The notes: generated by a model from the sequence alone, not told the origin. Shown: positions 46,580-59,944, counted from the stretch's first letter. The stretch is DNA of 64,000 nt from Macrotis lagotis (GCF_037893015.1 NC_133663.1:217724740-217788739), one strand, 5' to 3'. Translations and numbers: made by a program.

Positions 46580-46593
46580 TCCAACAAATAATT
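46580..46593. repeat. target-site duplication, right copy
   Basis: tccaacaaataatt; see 45967-45980. Confidence 0.95.
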
Positions 46594-47334
46594 TTTAAAA
46601 AAATTTTCCTCCATAGTAATTCTTATCATGTTTATCATAATTATTTTGATAACTTATGTTGAAGAGACATAGGCTTAGACATATTTTGACAATAGTCATC
46701 TGGTGAGAAAGACTTTAAAGGAAACTGCCATCTGCTGTGAAGCCAGGAATGGGTGGTGGGTGTGTTATGACCCAGAGTCAGTCAAAGTGATGATCCAGGT
46801 ACAAGGCTTAGGTCACCTTGTGACAATCCTCATAGTATGGAGGCTGAGGGGTGGAGAAATACTGAATATGTTCTTAAAAGTTCTGAGTTCTCTGAAGTCA
46901 TGTGTAAAGATTTTATCTCCTTGGAATTCTCTCTTCTTAACATTGTGGGTTTGGCTGTTTGCTCTACATCTGTCACGTAATTCTGTTTGTTCTTGAGAGT
47001 TGGAGAGTAATCTTTCTCCTTTCCTTTTCCAGTATTTTATTTTCTATCCTAAATAACATTGTTTTTTTGTTGTATTTTACCTAATTAAGTAAAACATGTG
47101 GTCTATTTCTTCAGGTTAAGAATTTTGATCTTCTGTTAGTTGATTTCTAAATGTTGAAATAAATCAAGAAGGACATCTGTACCAATTCAAACATCTTAAC
47201 CTCTTGTTCTTGACTCATATTAAGAATTTTAAATTGGAAATGTTGTTATTGTGATAATATCTATTTCTGTGTCTATCACAGAGCTATATCACATGATAAT
47301 CTCTAATAGATAGATTTTTGAAGCTTAAACTCTT

Positions 47335-48345
47335 TATTTTTCCCCAATTGATAAATGATCAAAGGATATGAACAGGCAGTTTTCAGATTAAGAAATTAAA
47401 GCTATCTATAGTAACATGAAAAAAAATGCTCTAAATCACTATTGATTAGAGAAATATAAGTTAAAACAACTCTGAGGTTCCTCCTTACACCTATCAAATT
47501 GATTAATATGACAGAAAAGGGAAATGATAAATGTTCTAGAAGATGTGAGAAAACTGAGACAATGATTTATTGTTGGTGGAGTTATGTGAATTGATCCAGC
47601 AATTCTGGAGAGTAATTTGGAGCTATGTCTATAGGGCAATTAAAATATGCATACTCTTTGATCCAGTAATACCACTACTAGATCTGTATCCCAAAGAGAT
47701 CACAAAAAAGGGAAAAGGACCCACATGTACAGCATTATTTATAACAGTTCTTTATGTTATGACAAAGAATTAGAAATGGAATGGATGTCCCTCATTTAGG
47801 GAATGGCTGAACAAGATGTGGTATGTGAATGCAATAGAATACTCTTGTTTTTTAAGAAATGATGAGAAGTTAGATTTCAGAAAAGCATGGAAATATTTTC
47901 ATGAACTGATACTGAGAGAAGTAAGCAGAATGAGAAGATTGTGAATAGTAACAGCAATGCTATGTGATGATCAACTATGATAGATTAAATGATAGATTTT
48001 ATAATTCTCAATAATACAGCAATCAAAGGCAATTACAAAAGACTTATGATGGAAAATTCCATCCAAATCTAGAGAAAGATCTATGGAGCCTGCACGAAAA
48101 TCAAAACATTTTATTTTCATTTATTTCTACCTTATGCTTTTTTTCTCTTTTTGTTCTGATTCTTCTTTCACAACATGACTAATATGGAAACATATTTAAC
48201 ATGATTGTGCATGTATAACTTACTATTTTTTTGTTATCTTGGGGAGGGAAAAAGGAGAAAAATTTGGAAATCAAAATTTTACATAAGTTAATTTTTAAAA
48301 CTATTGTTACATACAATTTGAAAGAATAACCTACAATTAAGTTTT
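47335..48345 (+). mobile_element. L1 LINE 3' end, sense, older subfamily
   Basis: ccccaattgataaatgatcaaaggatatgaacaggcagttttcag, ggtggagttatgtgaattgatccagcaattctggagag, ctctttgatccagtaataccac and aggaatggctgaacaagatgtggtatgtgaatgc are the sense ORF2 C-terminus and 3' UTR. It resembles 12000-12890 more than the young antisense copies. Confidence 0.85.
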
Positions 48346-49057
48346 TAAAAAAATCAAAATTGGGTCTGAACTCTGGTCTTCCTGCCCTCACAGGTCATCT
48401 TTGGTATGTTGTTTCAAATATATTAGGAATTAGCAAATATTAAAAAAAAACCTTTATTTTCATTATTTCTGCCATTCTCCAACTCAGGGAACCTTGGCAT
48501 ATATAGTGGGTCATCTGTTATGATACATTTAAGATTAGAAGGGACATCACCTGGTGAAGAAGATTTAGAGATTTCAAATCTGTCAATCATAATTAATTCG
48601 ATGTAAACTTTTTACTGGAAAATGTATCCATAATTTTATTTATATGGATACTCCTTCTGATTCAGAAAACAAATCGAAAATAACTTAGTAGGTCTTTACC
48701 TCTTAGAATCATTATCATTCTTCATCATATATAGTGACATGTGAGAATCCTTTCTTGATTTCTTTCTATTCTGTTTGTTAGCAATCTGTTCATACTCAAA
48801 TAGTCAAATCTTTGTTTATGTATATATATTTTACAGCAAATCATTGGAGGGTGATTTCATTGTGGGTGGGAGATATTTTGCTTTTTAATTTGTCTTCCCA
48901 GGTCTTGCTACAATGGCATTGCTCATAAATGATGTTTCATTAGGAACTAAGGCTGACAAATTCATTAGCAAACAACCCATCCAGTAAAGAGACTCTTAAA
49001 ATTTTGATTGACATGGTAACTAGATTGGTTACATAAAAGTGTATCTCAATTTCTTAC

Positions 49058-49171
49058 TCCTATTCTGACATCTTGACATAACTTCATCCTCCCATTTTCT
49101 TCCTACCATGCATGGTGCCTAAAGGCAGCTGACTCATGAAGTAATAGGAGGAGACTGATGTCAGAATAGGA
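49058..49171. repeat. inverted repeat with exact 15-bp ends
   Basis: tcctattctgacatc (49058-49072) and gatgtcagaatagga (49157-49171) are exact reverse complements 84 bases apart. Inner sequence (cttcatcctccc against aggaggag, cttcat against atgaag) pairs partly, giving an imperfect stem. Confidence 0.8.
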
Positions 49172-49627
49172 TCAATGGCTCTAGAATGTTTTGGTAAAGT
49201 ATAGAGACAATGGGGCCCAAGAAGCAACAGTATCACAATGGTCTTTTACCATTTGATTTTAGGTGGTGGTGACTCAGAAGCCTTTATAAAACTTAATTCT
49301 ATAAGGCGGAACAGTAGACAGAAGAATTACAGCAGAATTCTGAAGCATAATTCTTCCTATCTCATTTAGTCTAGGTAACTATGTGGTGTGAATTGCCTCG
49401 GGTTGTACTAGAATGATGATAAGACAAAAATAATGATGTTGGTTTACATGCACGCAAATATAGACATAGATATGTATAGATTCATTTTTTTTCTTCTAAT
49501 GTACTGTAAGTTCAATTAAATCTAACTGAATCATCTAGTCATAAATTTTATTGAGTAGAGATAATTGGGGGAAACAATATGCTGGGTTTAGAGTGAAATG
49601 GACCTGACTGATGTGTCTATGTCTGAG

Positions 49628-49651
49628 TTTGTGTGTGTGTGTGTGTGTGTT
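49628..49651. repeat. (GT)n microsatellite
   Basis: Eleven to twelve GT units. Confidence 0.95.
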
Positions 49652-51149
49652 CCAATCCACCATATTATGACATTGGCATTATTGAAATGTATTTCAATAT
49701 AAGAAGCACTTGATTTTCAGTGAAGGGTAAAATGATGGGGAATTTATTGACAGTCATCTTCTCAGGATTTTTGACAAGAAAAGAAAATAACATTTTTAAG
49801 ACTGACAAAGGCCTCACAGAAATTTTTTGACCTTAGTAGAACTTCAAAAGCTTATACTCTATTGACATAGCATTAGGAAATTCAGAGTAACTTCCAATAC
49901 TAGGATAAGCCATCAGAGTAGACTCTAAGTGAAACAGACTTACTTAACTAGGACTCACTATGTGCATTTCTTCTAATTCTCTAATGGAAATGTTAAATTA
50001 AAAATATAAACTAAAGCATTTCTTAAAAATAATTTGTTTGATTTTTCTAAATTCTATACTAACTTATAATAAGACTACATTTCAGGAAGCCTCCAACCTT
50101 CTTTGTTCATGGGCCTTGTGCATTGTGGAGAGTCACAGCTTACCCTGAAGCACAGCTTCTTTTTCAATTAGATTATTGGATACCAAGATTATCTGAATGA
50201 GCTAGTTTCATTCAGTGTAGGTTTTGAGAAGACACACTGTTTCCAGCTCCTGCCAACATTTTCGTCAAACTGAAATTAGCCTTATCAAAAAGGTACTCAT
50301 GAGAATTCCTGTGATCTTCCACCTTCAAGTTTCAGTGAAGCTATTTAATGACATGAATAGTATATTAATGGTACAAAGTTTGATGAAATAGTACAACATT
50401 AATAGTACAAATTATGGTAGTTAATTGTTAATTATGTAGTTAATTGCTTCCACTTTCTTTTGAATATGTTGTGTATTTTTCAAAATGTTTTCTCAGGCTC
50501 AAAATAAATAGACATACAACCATGTTTTGAAAAGATAAACAATACAGTTTTCCCCACACATACTCTTAACAGTTCTCTAGTTTTGCTTTTAAACGTCATA
50601 GAATGAATGGAAATGCATTTTTACGATCATACGATATTTGGAAAATATTTCATAGCTTTAAAAATGAAGGCTAACAACTTTGTACTTTTGCACCTGTTCT
50701 AGAACTTTTATGCATAAAATGTTTCCCTGCTTATTGATATAATTTACAAAATTACTTGAAATAATGTTTGCATACAAATAAGAATACTTTGGTTTCTCTT
50801 TTAAACAGTCCAATATGTAACTGAAGAAAAAAAATATTGATTCAGACATAGAAATCAAACTTAATTTTTTATCTATTTGGCAGAAAAGGTGAAATGTATC
50901 TTAAATGAATATCCTGTTTTTAAAATTTTATATTGTTAGATTTTTATAAATAATATTACCATTTGCAAGTAACAATCAGAGCTTTTATAATCTAGAAGCA
51001 ACTATTTCCTCATTACTTTTCTAATTTTTTTAATCTTGTATATCAAAAAAGTTAATTCTTTTCACTGCAAACAGTTTCTATCTTCCTCATCATTAATTTT
51101 TATAATAATTCCATAATTATATCTTCTTTTTTAGATACTTATCCTAAGT

Positions 51150-51405
51150 TTTTATGAAATGATATTTTATAACTCTTTTAAATTGGCAAGCTGTTTTGTG
51201 TTTAATATCTCATTTGCTATTCACAACAATTGTCTAAAAGGTAATATTAAGATATTCATTTTGCAGTTCACAAAAATGAGGTCAAAAAAGGTTAGAAGAC
51301 TTACCCAGGGTCACAAAGCTAATAAGAATGGGAGGGATGATTTAAATATAGGTCATCTTGGTTGTGAGTCCAGCTTCCTATTTACTATGTCATACTGACT
51401 CTCTA
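51150..51405 (-). mobile_element. CORE-SINE (MIR/THER1-like), antisense
   Basis: atctcatttgctattcacaacaattgtc, atatt-cattttgcagttcacaaaaatgagg, gacttacccagggtcacaaagctaataag and gtgagtccagcttcc appear in the antisense order expected. The 79-codon frame across it is not a gene. Confidence 0.75.
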
Positions 51406-52149
51406 ATAAGTTTAGAAGAAAATGACTAGCAATTACTGAAACTTATATTGTATCTTTTTACTGTAAAGAAAGCAGAATAAATCATAATAAGCACACTCTC
51501 ATACATATATTTTATTCACACTCATATCTGTGACCACAGTGTTTTCCATTTGGGATGGAATAAAATCAATTAGGTAGCACTGGAATAAATGATGAAATAA
51601 AACTAAATGCTTATAAATGAAGCATATTTGAAGATTATGGGAAGTCTATTATTTAACCCAACCCTTGGACATAAATAGTATAAACACATTAATGAAGTTT
51701 ACAAGAAAAGTAGGCAAAATACAATTCTATACAGCAAACTAGAATGCACAAATGAAATAGAATCGAGGTTGTTAATTTGTTAGGTCTCTTGTGGTATTTA
51801 TATGGCAAAACAATTTCTAGCAACTTCTTTTTACTTGAATTTTATCTGTTATAACAATTTGACTTGAATAGTAATACTTGAAATATTATTATGCACAACA
51901 AATAATTTGTAAAAAATAGACATATCCTTTATAAGAAATAAAATACAATGTAAAACACACTCACAGAATTTTTATTCAATGAAGTTATTAGCTTTCTAGG
52001 CTTATTGAGAAGAACTTATACATTAAAACTTGACTTGAAATGATCTTTCCTTTATTATTTCTACATATATGTAAATAATAGAAGACAAATTGCTGTGAAA
52101 AAATTATTATATAATATTCTTTTTGTGTCACATTTTGTTAATTTTGACA

Positions 52150-52870
52150 TAATAATTGCTTACATCCCTGTCTGAGTTTTCTTTTTCCTTCCTTCCTTAT
52201 TTTCTTCCTCCTTTCCTTCCATTCCATCTCTGTATCTCTATTATCTGTAACTCTATATCTTACCAAATAGAAGTTCAGACTTGCAACAAATAGTAAAAAG
52301 CAAAATCAAAACAAAAAAGTATAGCCAAACCAAAAGAATCACTTTGGTTTTGTCTAAAAACATACATTTCTTTCTGCATAACAATTCATCATACCTCTCT
52401 CAAAAATATCTATTCATTTCCCTATGCAAGAATTCATTCATATTGTCCTAGCATTCTCTGAATTATTATATTTACCTTTGCATTTCACAGAATACAATAT
52501 TATTCCACTGAATTCATATACCAAAGTTTAGCTATTTCCTAATGTATGGATATTCATTCTGATTCCAATATTTTTGTTAAAAATAAAATGAATGCTGTTT
52601 TACTCTAACTTTGATCATTTTGTAGTAAATGCTTAATATATTTTTCACAGGTTATACACATTATAATAACTTGTTGGACTCTATTCAAATTGCCTTCCTC
52701 AATGAATGGAACAATTCACAGATCCAACAAAAGTATATTGTGTCTGTCCTCCCCTAGAGCCAATTTGATGTTTATAAGATGAAATTTTGGAGTTCCTTAA
52801 ATTTTTATTTTCTTATTTAGGGATCAATATTTAATATTACTCAAGCTGGATTGGAAGAACATAAAAAATT
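52150..52870 (-). mobile_element. old L1 LINE fragment, antisense
   Basis: cacagaatacaatattattccactgaattcatataccaaagtttagctatttcctaatgtatgg, ttgttaaaaataaaatgaatgctg and gaatggaacaattcacagatccaacaaaag parallel the antisense L1 3' ORF2 blocks at 9030-9470 and 42740-43020, at high divergence. Confidence 0.6.
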
Positions 52871-53382
52871 CATTTGCTAGTTCTCAGGCAATTTGCATAT
52901 ATGTATAGTTGAAAGTTTAATTAATTTCATATAAAATTTTATAATTATGGTATGTGTTACTTTGTTGGTTTGATCTGAATTTAAGGAGAATTTTTAATAG
53001 ACAAATTAATCTATTTTGCTTCAAGATGACTATGAAATATGTCTGAATTCAATGGAAAACTGACAGTTCATTAAGAAACAGGACTGGACTATTACAGAAG
53101 TCTTCAGTGAGATTTCCATCAGTAGTTTTCTAAGACAATCAGGACTAATACCTAGTTACTTTCTTTCATGACTTGGAGAGTTTAGTTTATCCTTGTATTT
53201 GCCATATATTCATTGCCTGTTTTCATCAAATAACAATTTACTTGTTTAGGTTCTTACAAATTTTCTAGTCCTTCAGATGGAAATATACAAACCTGCTTAC
53301 TTAGCCATGTGTGTATTCAATGAAAAGTAGAGGAGCACATGACAGAATAGGAACAGAACTGACTTTCAGATCAAAGAATCAG

Positions 53383-53540
53383 GGGCAGTTAGGTGGTGCA
53401 GTGGATAGAGCACTGGCCTTGGAGTCAGGAGTACCTGAGTTCAAATCGGGCCTCAGATACTTAATAATTACCTAGCTGTGTGACCTTGAACAAATCACTT
53501 TAACCACATTGCCTTGCAAAAACAACAACAAAAAAATCAA
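53383..53540 (+). mobile_element. young WSINE-type SINE with target-site duplication
   Basis: gggcagttaggtggtgcagtggatagagcactggccttggagtcaggagtacctgag...gccttgcaaaaacaacaacaaaaaa. The flanks atcaaagaatcag at 53370-53382 and 53541-53553 are identical (13 bp). Confidence 0.95.
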
Positions 53541-53554
53541 ATCAAAGAATCAGA

Positions 53555-53760
53555 GTTCAGATCCCTGATTCAGACACACACACTATGAACCTAATAAGTC
53601 ATCTAAACATTCAGGGCCCCCAGACAACCTCTTAAAACTATAAGTCACCAGATGAATTGCTGATTTACATGGATGGAAATAATTTTCAAACTGGGAGTTA
53701 CAATGATATATTCATGTTCTATTTTCACCATATCCCTCCAACAAGGCATGTATCTCCCTG
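53555..53760 (+). mobile_element. diverged SINE/L2-like repeat
   Basis: gttcagatccctgattcagacac, then tcagggcccccagacaacctcttaaaactataag, then tgctgatttacatgg and aaactgggagttacaatg; a dispersed marsupial repeat pattern that I cannot name with certainty. Confidence 0.45.
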
Positions 53761-55214
53761 GAGAAATGTTACCACTCTTATTATGTGAGCTGTAACCTCA
53801 AAGAAAGACTAAAGAAAACTCTTAATCACCAGTCACCAACAATAATTTGAGAAGACAGATAATAAATACAGCCATGTACCTTAGAAAAGTCACATAGAAA
53901 TGTGATGGCTAAAATATGCAGAATGAGACCCTTTTCAGACATAGTAAAAGTAGAATTTGGGAAAAATTAAATGCTAGGGTTTTTTAAACTTTAATTAAAA
54001 AAGAATAGTCATGTAGTTGTTAAGGTTTGTGGTCCTTACCAGAGACTTGTACATAAGAGGAAAAACTGCTGAATAAACATCATTCCAATTTTAAAAAAAC
54101 AGTAAACAAAAACTGAAGGGACTTCAGACAACTGAAATTATAGTCCTGAACCAAAATAATGACTCTTCCTTAATCATATACTCCTTGTCATCTGCCTCTT
54201 TCTATATGTTTTTCTAATAACAAGGAGATAGGTCTTTAAATATTTGTATTCTTCATTAAGCTATTTCCTTTCTTTACTTGTGCTTTCATCCAGTAAAGCA
54301 GAATCTCTGCATTATAATTCCCCAATGACAAATCCCACTTAGATCTGAAAAACTGCAATGATGTAGCAGAGTTTCAAATACCAATTCAGGTTTGCCAAAA
54401 ATCCAGAATATTTGAGGGAAACTCAAATATACTAGAACAGAGAGGGAGCTGTTTTTTCTTAGGATAGGTTATACAGATCATCTTTCTGGAAAAAATAGAA
54501 GTCACTGACTTCAAGTTCTGCTGTATTTCAGTCTCCTTAGCAGGCACCTATTCCTTCCCATTAAATTAGCAAAAGGGAAATGATGGCATTGAAGGTGATT
54601 TATCTGCCATGAGCCAACATTTGATGCTTCAGATTCTTTTTATAGGTTCATGAACTTTGAAGTAAGTCACTGACAATGAAATATAAACTCTAGGAGGAAT
54701 CTTTTACACCTGCCATCATTGATCAAATTCTGTGTTTTGTCTTATCTTACAATATATATTCTTTATCTGAAATCAAGTAGCAGAGAACTTGACCACAGAT
54801 CCACACATAAACACATGGGAAACATATTTCATAAGAGTTCCAGACCAACTTTAATTGAGGATCAAAACAGAATAGAAGGGAATATAAAGGAATAGTAGAA
54901 GGTCAGAGAATCATAGAGGTCCTCTGTTCCTTGAAGGTTAGTCTGTTTATTCTTTTCCATACTCTCCAGCACAATGCTTTACATATATCTCCAATAATTG
55001 ACTAGTTTTGGCATCTGTACAGCAAGACTACTTTAACTCTTTGATCCTTTCCTGAAATTTTTTTTTCCATTCTCAGAAAAAAAATCGTTATATTCCAGAA
55101 TTTGTATAAGTTTGTACCAATATTGGAACTATAATACAATAATGATTTCTGAGAAAATAATTTTTAAATTCTAGTCCTTTCTAATAACCAGAAGGAAGAC
55201 TTGGATACAATAGA

Positions 55215-55400
55215 TAGCTTAATATATTTAACAAGAAGTAGATTTAGAATCATGAAGACCATAGTTGAAATACCACCCTAGATGCAATCTTTGTTACTCT
55301 AGAAAGTCCCTTAATCTCTCTGTCCAATAGTTTCCAAATCTATAAAATAAGACATTGGACTCAATAACATATAAGATCCCTGCTAAATAGGTTAGTATCT
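55215..55400 (+). mobile_element. MIR/tRNA-SINE-like repeat, sense
   Basis: agatttagaatcatgaagaccatagttgaaataccaccc, tagaaagtcccttaatctctctgtcc and aaataagacattggactcaataac...atccctgct follow the sense order of a marsupial CORE-SINE. Confidence 0.6.
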
Positions 55401-55479
55401 CTCAGTAATAGCATTTCATGTCCCATTCCTGTCCCAAATCCCTACAAGGTATACCTTCCTCATCTTTTCATTTTAGAAT

Positions 55480-55705
55480 CCATAATTTTATTCAAAACTC
55501 TGCTGAAGTACAGTTTCCTGCGCAATGTCTCTCCTCATCCTAATCTCCATTCTAGTTATTAGTAGTCTTTCTCCCTTTTATTTGCTTTGGATCTATTCAC
55601 TTCTATGTATATAGTATTTCCCTAAGTAAAATATATTTCAATGTGAACAGAAACAGTCTTATTTCCCCAGGTTGCATAGTTGCTTAAATAAATGTTTGGT
55701 TACTT
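55480..55705 (+). mobile_element. L2 LINE 3' end, sense
   Basis: caaaactctgctgaagtacagtttcctgcgcaatgtc and the terminal ttgcttaaataaatgtttgg fit the L2 3' end. Confidence 0.6.
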
Positions 55706-56236
55706 GATATGGGGCACTGAGCAATCATCTGTAATATAATATGGTGTCCTTTCACCAGACAAATTATGATTTTCACATGCAACACAAAACCAAATCTAGT
55801 CCCAGATCTATCGTTATAACTTATGAAATTATATGTATTGTGTAGTCGTACTAGAAAAAGCAAGTATGAGATAAACATCTGCTAACCATTCAATAAACAG
55901 CATGATGAAGATGAAAATTAGAAAACAGAAAGCAAGTGCTAGGCTGAAGCCACCTTCCATCCCAACATCTTGATTCCAAAGTCCTTATTTTTGTTCTAAT
56001 CACATAGCAGCAACCTCCTGACATTATCTCTTTAGAACATTAACTACTATGCCAAGTTTCAAATAAATCATTCAAGAAATTATTTTGGTAATGACATTTG
56101 ATTGGTAGTAGCCACTTATATTGACCTAAGTTATCATGGCTGTAAAAATGATAATTCACTCACTAGTTAACAATTTAACAATTTAAAATATTTACTTTCT
56201 ATAAAATTTCAATATAGAATATTTGTAATAAAATTC

Positions 56237-57075
56237 CTTTTTAATTAATATTTTATTTGTTTCCCAATTATATGCAATGGTACTTTTTATATGGTTTTTA
56301 ATTTTTCAGTTTTTTCCCCCACCCTACCTTCCCTCCCCTCATCCCCCTACAGGAGGCATTCTGATAATATTTACATTGTTTCCAACCTATACATTGATCA
56401 AAATTGAATGTGTTGAGATAGAAATCATATCCTTGAGGAGAAAATAAAATATTAGAGATAGAAAAATTGTGTAGTATGAGACACTTTTTAAAAAAATTGA
56501 AGGTAATAGACTAGTCTTTTTTTAAACTCCACAATTTTTTCTCTGAATACAGATGGTATTCTCCATTTCAGAAACTCTAAAATTCTCCCTGATTATGGCA
56601 TTGATAAAATAAGCAAGTCCATTAAGGTTGATCATCAACCCCATGTTGCTGTTAGGATGTACAATGTTCTTCTGGTTCTTCTCATCTTGCTCAACAAATT
56701 TCATGCAAGTCTTTCCAGGCTTCTCTGAAATCCCATCCCTCTTGGTCTCTAATAGAACAATGGTGTTCCATAACATACATATACCACAGTTTATTAGACC
56801 ATTCCCCAATTGATGGACGTTCACTCAATTTCCAATTCTTTGGCACCAAAAATAGAGCTGCTATGAATATTTTTGTACAAGTGATGTCTTTACACTTTTT
56901 CATGAACTGTTCAAGTTATATAGATGCAGTAAATGGTATTGCCATATCAAAGGGTATGCACATTTTTATTGCCCTTTGAATATAATTCCAGAGTGCTCTA
57001 CAGAAAGGTTGGATCAAGTCACAGCTCCACCAACAATGTATTAGTATCCTATATTTCCCACATACAAGTCCCATT
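56237..57075 (-). mobile_element. L1 LINE 3' end, antisense, 5'-truncated
   Basis: From the 3' UTR (attaatattttatttgtttccc) through SNKLWYMYVMEHHCSIRDQE (minus strand, 56903-56691) to cacagctccaccaacaatgtattag (57021-57045). It is related to 42236 but more diverged. Frames are broken. Confidence 0.88.
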
Positions 57076-57079
57076 CCAA

Positions 57080-57831
57080 CATACAATAAAATTTCTAATT
57101 GATTTGTTTAAACGCTTGTCCAGAAGAAAAGTTCCCTAGACAATTATTGACCTAATTGTATTTGGAATCTGCACAAAAGCTTAAGACTTTTCTTCTTTTT
57201 CCTGATCAGGGTCAGTTTGCCTCTCCTTATGTGATTTAGTGGACCCTCCACACCCAGAGGTTCATCATACTATTGTTTTGGTATCAGTGGGGACCTCTGT
57301 CAGATTTAGCCCTATTGTAGCTGAGAATTCCTGAGCTAAAGAAATACACCAGCTACACCTTCCTCCAGTAAACCAAATAATGCAGGTTTGTGCTATATCT
57401 CTAGAGGGAATATCAGATTCCCTCTAAAACTTCCCACCCCTGGGGGAAAACATAAACATAAATCTGAAACTCAATCTTACCTTAGTGGCATCCAGAGACA
57501 GTCTTTCCCCCCAAAATTTACTGTTGAATAGTTAACCAGAGCACTCCAGGGAGTTTTTCTGAATGGCTGTTACCCTCCACCTACCCCCAGCTCCCCATCA
57601 GAATCCTGACCCAACCTAGATTGGTTCACCAGACAATATTGGAATACTTGAACTATATAATTTGTTAGTAAAATAGGCATAATAAATGGGTCCATGGATT
57701 CCCCAGTCATTCCAAAGTCCTTAAACACAGGAAAAAACAGATTTTTACATGTTAAAATAACTTAAATAAGACCAATTAGTGTAAAACAAACAATATATAT
57801 ATATATATACATATATACATATATATATACG

Positions 57832-57876
<45 letters not shown>

Positions 57877-58330
57877 ATAATCTTATATGTTACTGGAGAA
57901 ATGATTAGGAACATTCCAAGTTGGGAGAGAGACAACAGACAGATATAATTGGCGGAAATTAGAGAGATGTCTGTTTTCTGCTCCACCCCCCCCCCAAGTA
58001 TCTGAATTTAATTAAAGGAACATGAAAGCAATAACTTATTGACAAGTATTGGACAAATTTCAATGAAGGCATATGGGTTGTGTTTGTGAGATTCTTGCAT
58101 CAGTCTTCAGATCTGACTAGGTTTATAGTCAGAGTAACCTAGGTTCTTGGTCAATGGTATCTAAGTAGCCAGTAGAGATGGTTCAGCTTCCCAGCTAGGT
58201 TCAAACAATACAATGAAACTTTCTCACAATTTCCATAATTGAATAAGCTTCCTCACAAAATAAAAATTAAATTTAACCCATAATTGAGAAGAAAGGAACC
58301 TGAACTAATTTCATAAAGGGGTACAAGATG
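57080..58330. other. unidentified, GC-richer segment; possible interspersed repeat
   Basis: This stretch is richer in CC/CTCC motifs than the surrounding intron (for example ccctccacacccagagg, gttaccctccacctacccccagctcccc) and is split by a TA-rich microsatellite. It does not match any LINE or SINE family I recognise. An LTR element is conceivable, but I see no clear TG...CA ends, primer-binding site or retroviral coding blocks. No ORF is supported. Confidence 0.35.
57797..57870. repeat. (TA)n/(TACATA)n microsatellite
   Basis: Interrupted TA array with acgt and acat variants. Confidence 0.95.
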
Positions 58331-58744
58331 GGGTCAGTGTCATCCAGTCAATTCCCACAACACAGTTCTCTAAGTGATATGAAAATATCTCTTGCTAATA
58401 ATCAGAAATAACATAATTTATTAAACCAGTTTATTGAGTGAGAAAGATATCACAGGACTTTGGAATTAGATAGGAAAAGAGCATGTATCCAGTATAACCT
58501 AAAATGTAGAAAAATAAAACTCTAGCTCACCAATTAAGTATGTTCTAGCTTACTGAATTCCTCTAATGAAGGGAATTTTGCTAGTTTCAAGACAGAATGT
58601 TACATTTTTGTAGAACACTGATTATTAGGAAGTTTTTCTGATGTTATTTATTTTGAATCATTAGTGCATTTTGGTGATAGTTATTATCCTAAGAAATCTC
58701 CAAAATATCCATTAAAAAGATAAAATATAGATTATAATAGTTTC

Positions 58745-59090
58745 CTGTTACCTCCAAGATAAACTATGTCTTCTTTTAATCTTTTAATCATTAAAAGTTC
58801 TTCAAAGCTGCTTTCTTTTCTGCCTTTGTGGATCACTTTACATTTTACTCCTTTCATTTTATGATCCAGATGCACTGATCTATTTTCTCATTCTCGCAAA
58901 TAACATTTCACGTCTTATTTTTGCACTTTTCACTTTATACTTTACTTTAACTTCTGAATTGATCTTCCTTCTAAACTCCTCTTATTTCCACTCATTTCCT
59001 TTAAGACTCAGCTGAACTTAGACATTTGGCAGTCTTTTCCATGTTTTCCTAGGTACTGGGACCTTTTCTTATAGGTTTTCCTTCCAGTAA
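58745..59090 (+). mobile_element. L2 LINE 3' end, sense
   Basis: Blocks gatccagatgcactgatc, cttctaaactcctcttatttccactcatttcctttaagactcagctgaac and cagtcttttccatg follow the L2 3' order (…ccttcaagactcagctcaaat…). Confidence 0.65.
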
Positions 59091-59712
59091 CTAGAAAGAG
59101 AAAGAGTGAGGGATAAAAGGTTACTTTGAATCTATGAGAGGAAAATGGATATACTCAGCATAATTTTATAACTATAGATACAGAGCTAGAGAGGTCTAAT
59201 AAAGTTCAGTGGTTGTTATAAGTGATGATGATCATCATACTGATGATGATGAAGATGCATGCAATTTCATTATGTATTGATTCATATTATTTCTTTTTTT
59301 AACATTTCTGTTAATGTGAGCTCATGGTCAAAAATAAAAATATCTGGCCAAAATAATGGCTCACTGTCAGTGGAATAAAAGACCTATACAATTACTGATG
59401 TATGGCCAAAGTTGATTACTTTACTTGAGGAATGACAGATTCATGTTTTTCTTCAGTGTTACTAAAATTACACTTACTACTTAAAGGCTTACAACTTTAA
59501 GTTGATATTCTGAAATGGAATCATACAGTGTCATATTGCACAAAGTTAAACATTCTATTGTAAGTAATGTGCAAAAATAATTTTGATGAGGCTAGATGTA
59601 TTTTACTGTTTAGTTCCTGGGGCAAACTTAATTAAGATGTTTTAAAAGATTTATCCTTATTACAATAATTTAATCAAGCAGGTTTTCAAAATTGTTTTAA
59701 AAATTACAAAGT

Positions 59713-59873
59713 AAGGGGCCAAGGGGCCAAGTAAGGTGGCGCAGTGGATAAAGCATCAGCCCTGGAGTTAGGAGGACCTAAGTTTAAATATGCCTTCAGA
59801 CACATAGTAATTACCTATGTGTAACCTTGAGCAAGTCACTTATCCCCATTGTCTTTCAAAACCAAAAAAAAAA
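59713..59873 (+). mobile_element. WSINE-type SINE, sense
   Basis: gtaaggtggcgcagtggataaagcatcagccctggagttaggaggacctaag...agtaattacctatgtgtaaccttgagcaagtcactt...cattgtctttcaaaacc followed by an A tail. Its 5' end has a short duplication (ggggccaaggggccaag). Flanks aaaattacaaag (59698) and aaaattaccaag (59870) are a likely target duplication. Confidence 0.9.
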
Positions 59874-59944
59874 TTACCAAGACTAGAAATAACATAGTAA
59901 TTTCTTTCAAGGTACAGATTGTTTTCTACATATGCCAATGCCTA

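Noticed and set aside
57140..58330. Endogenous retrovirus or LTR
   Set aside because: No primer-binding site, polypurine tract, gag/pol blocks or paired LTRs visible; kept only as an unidentified segment.
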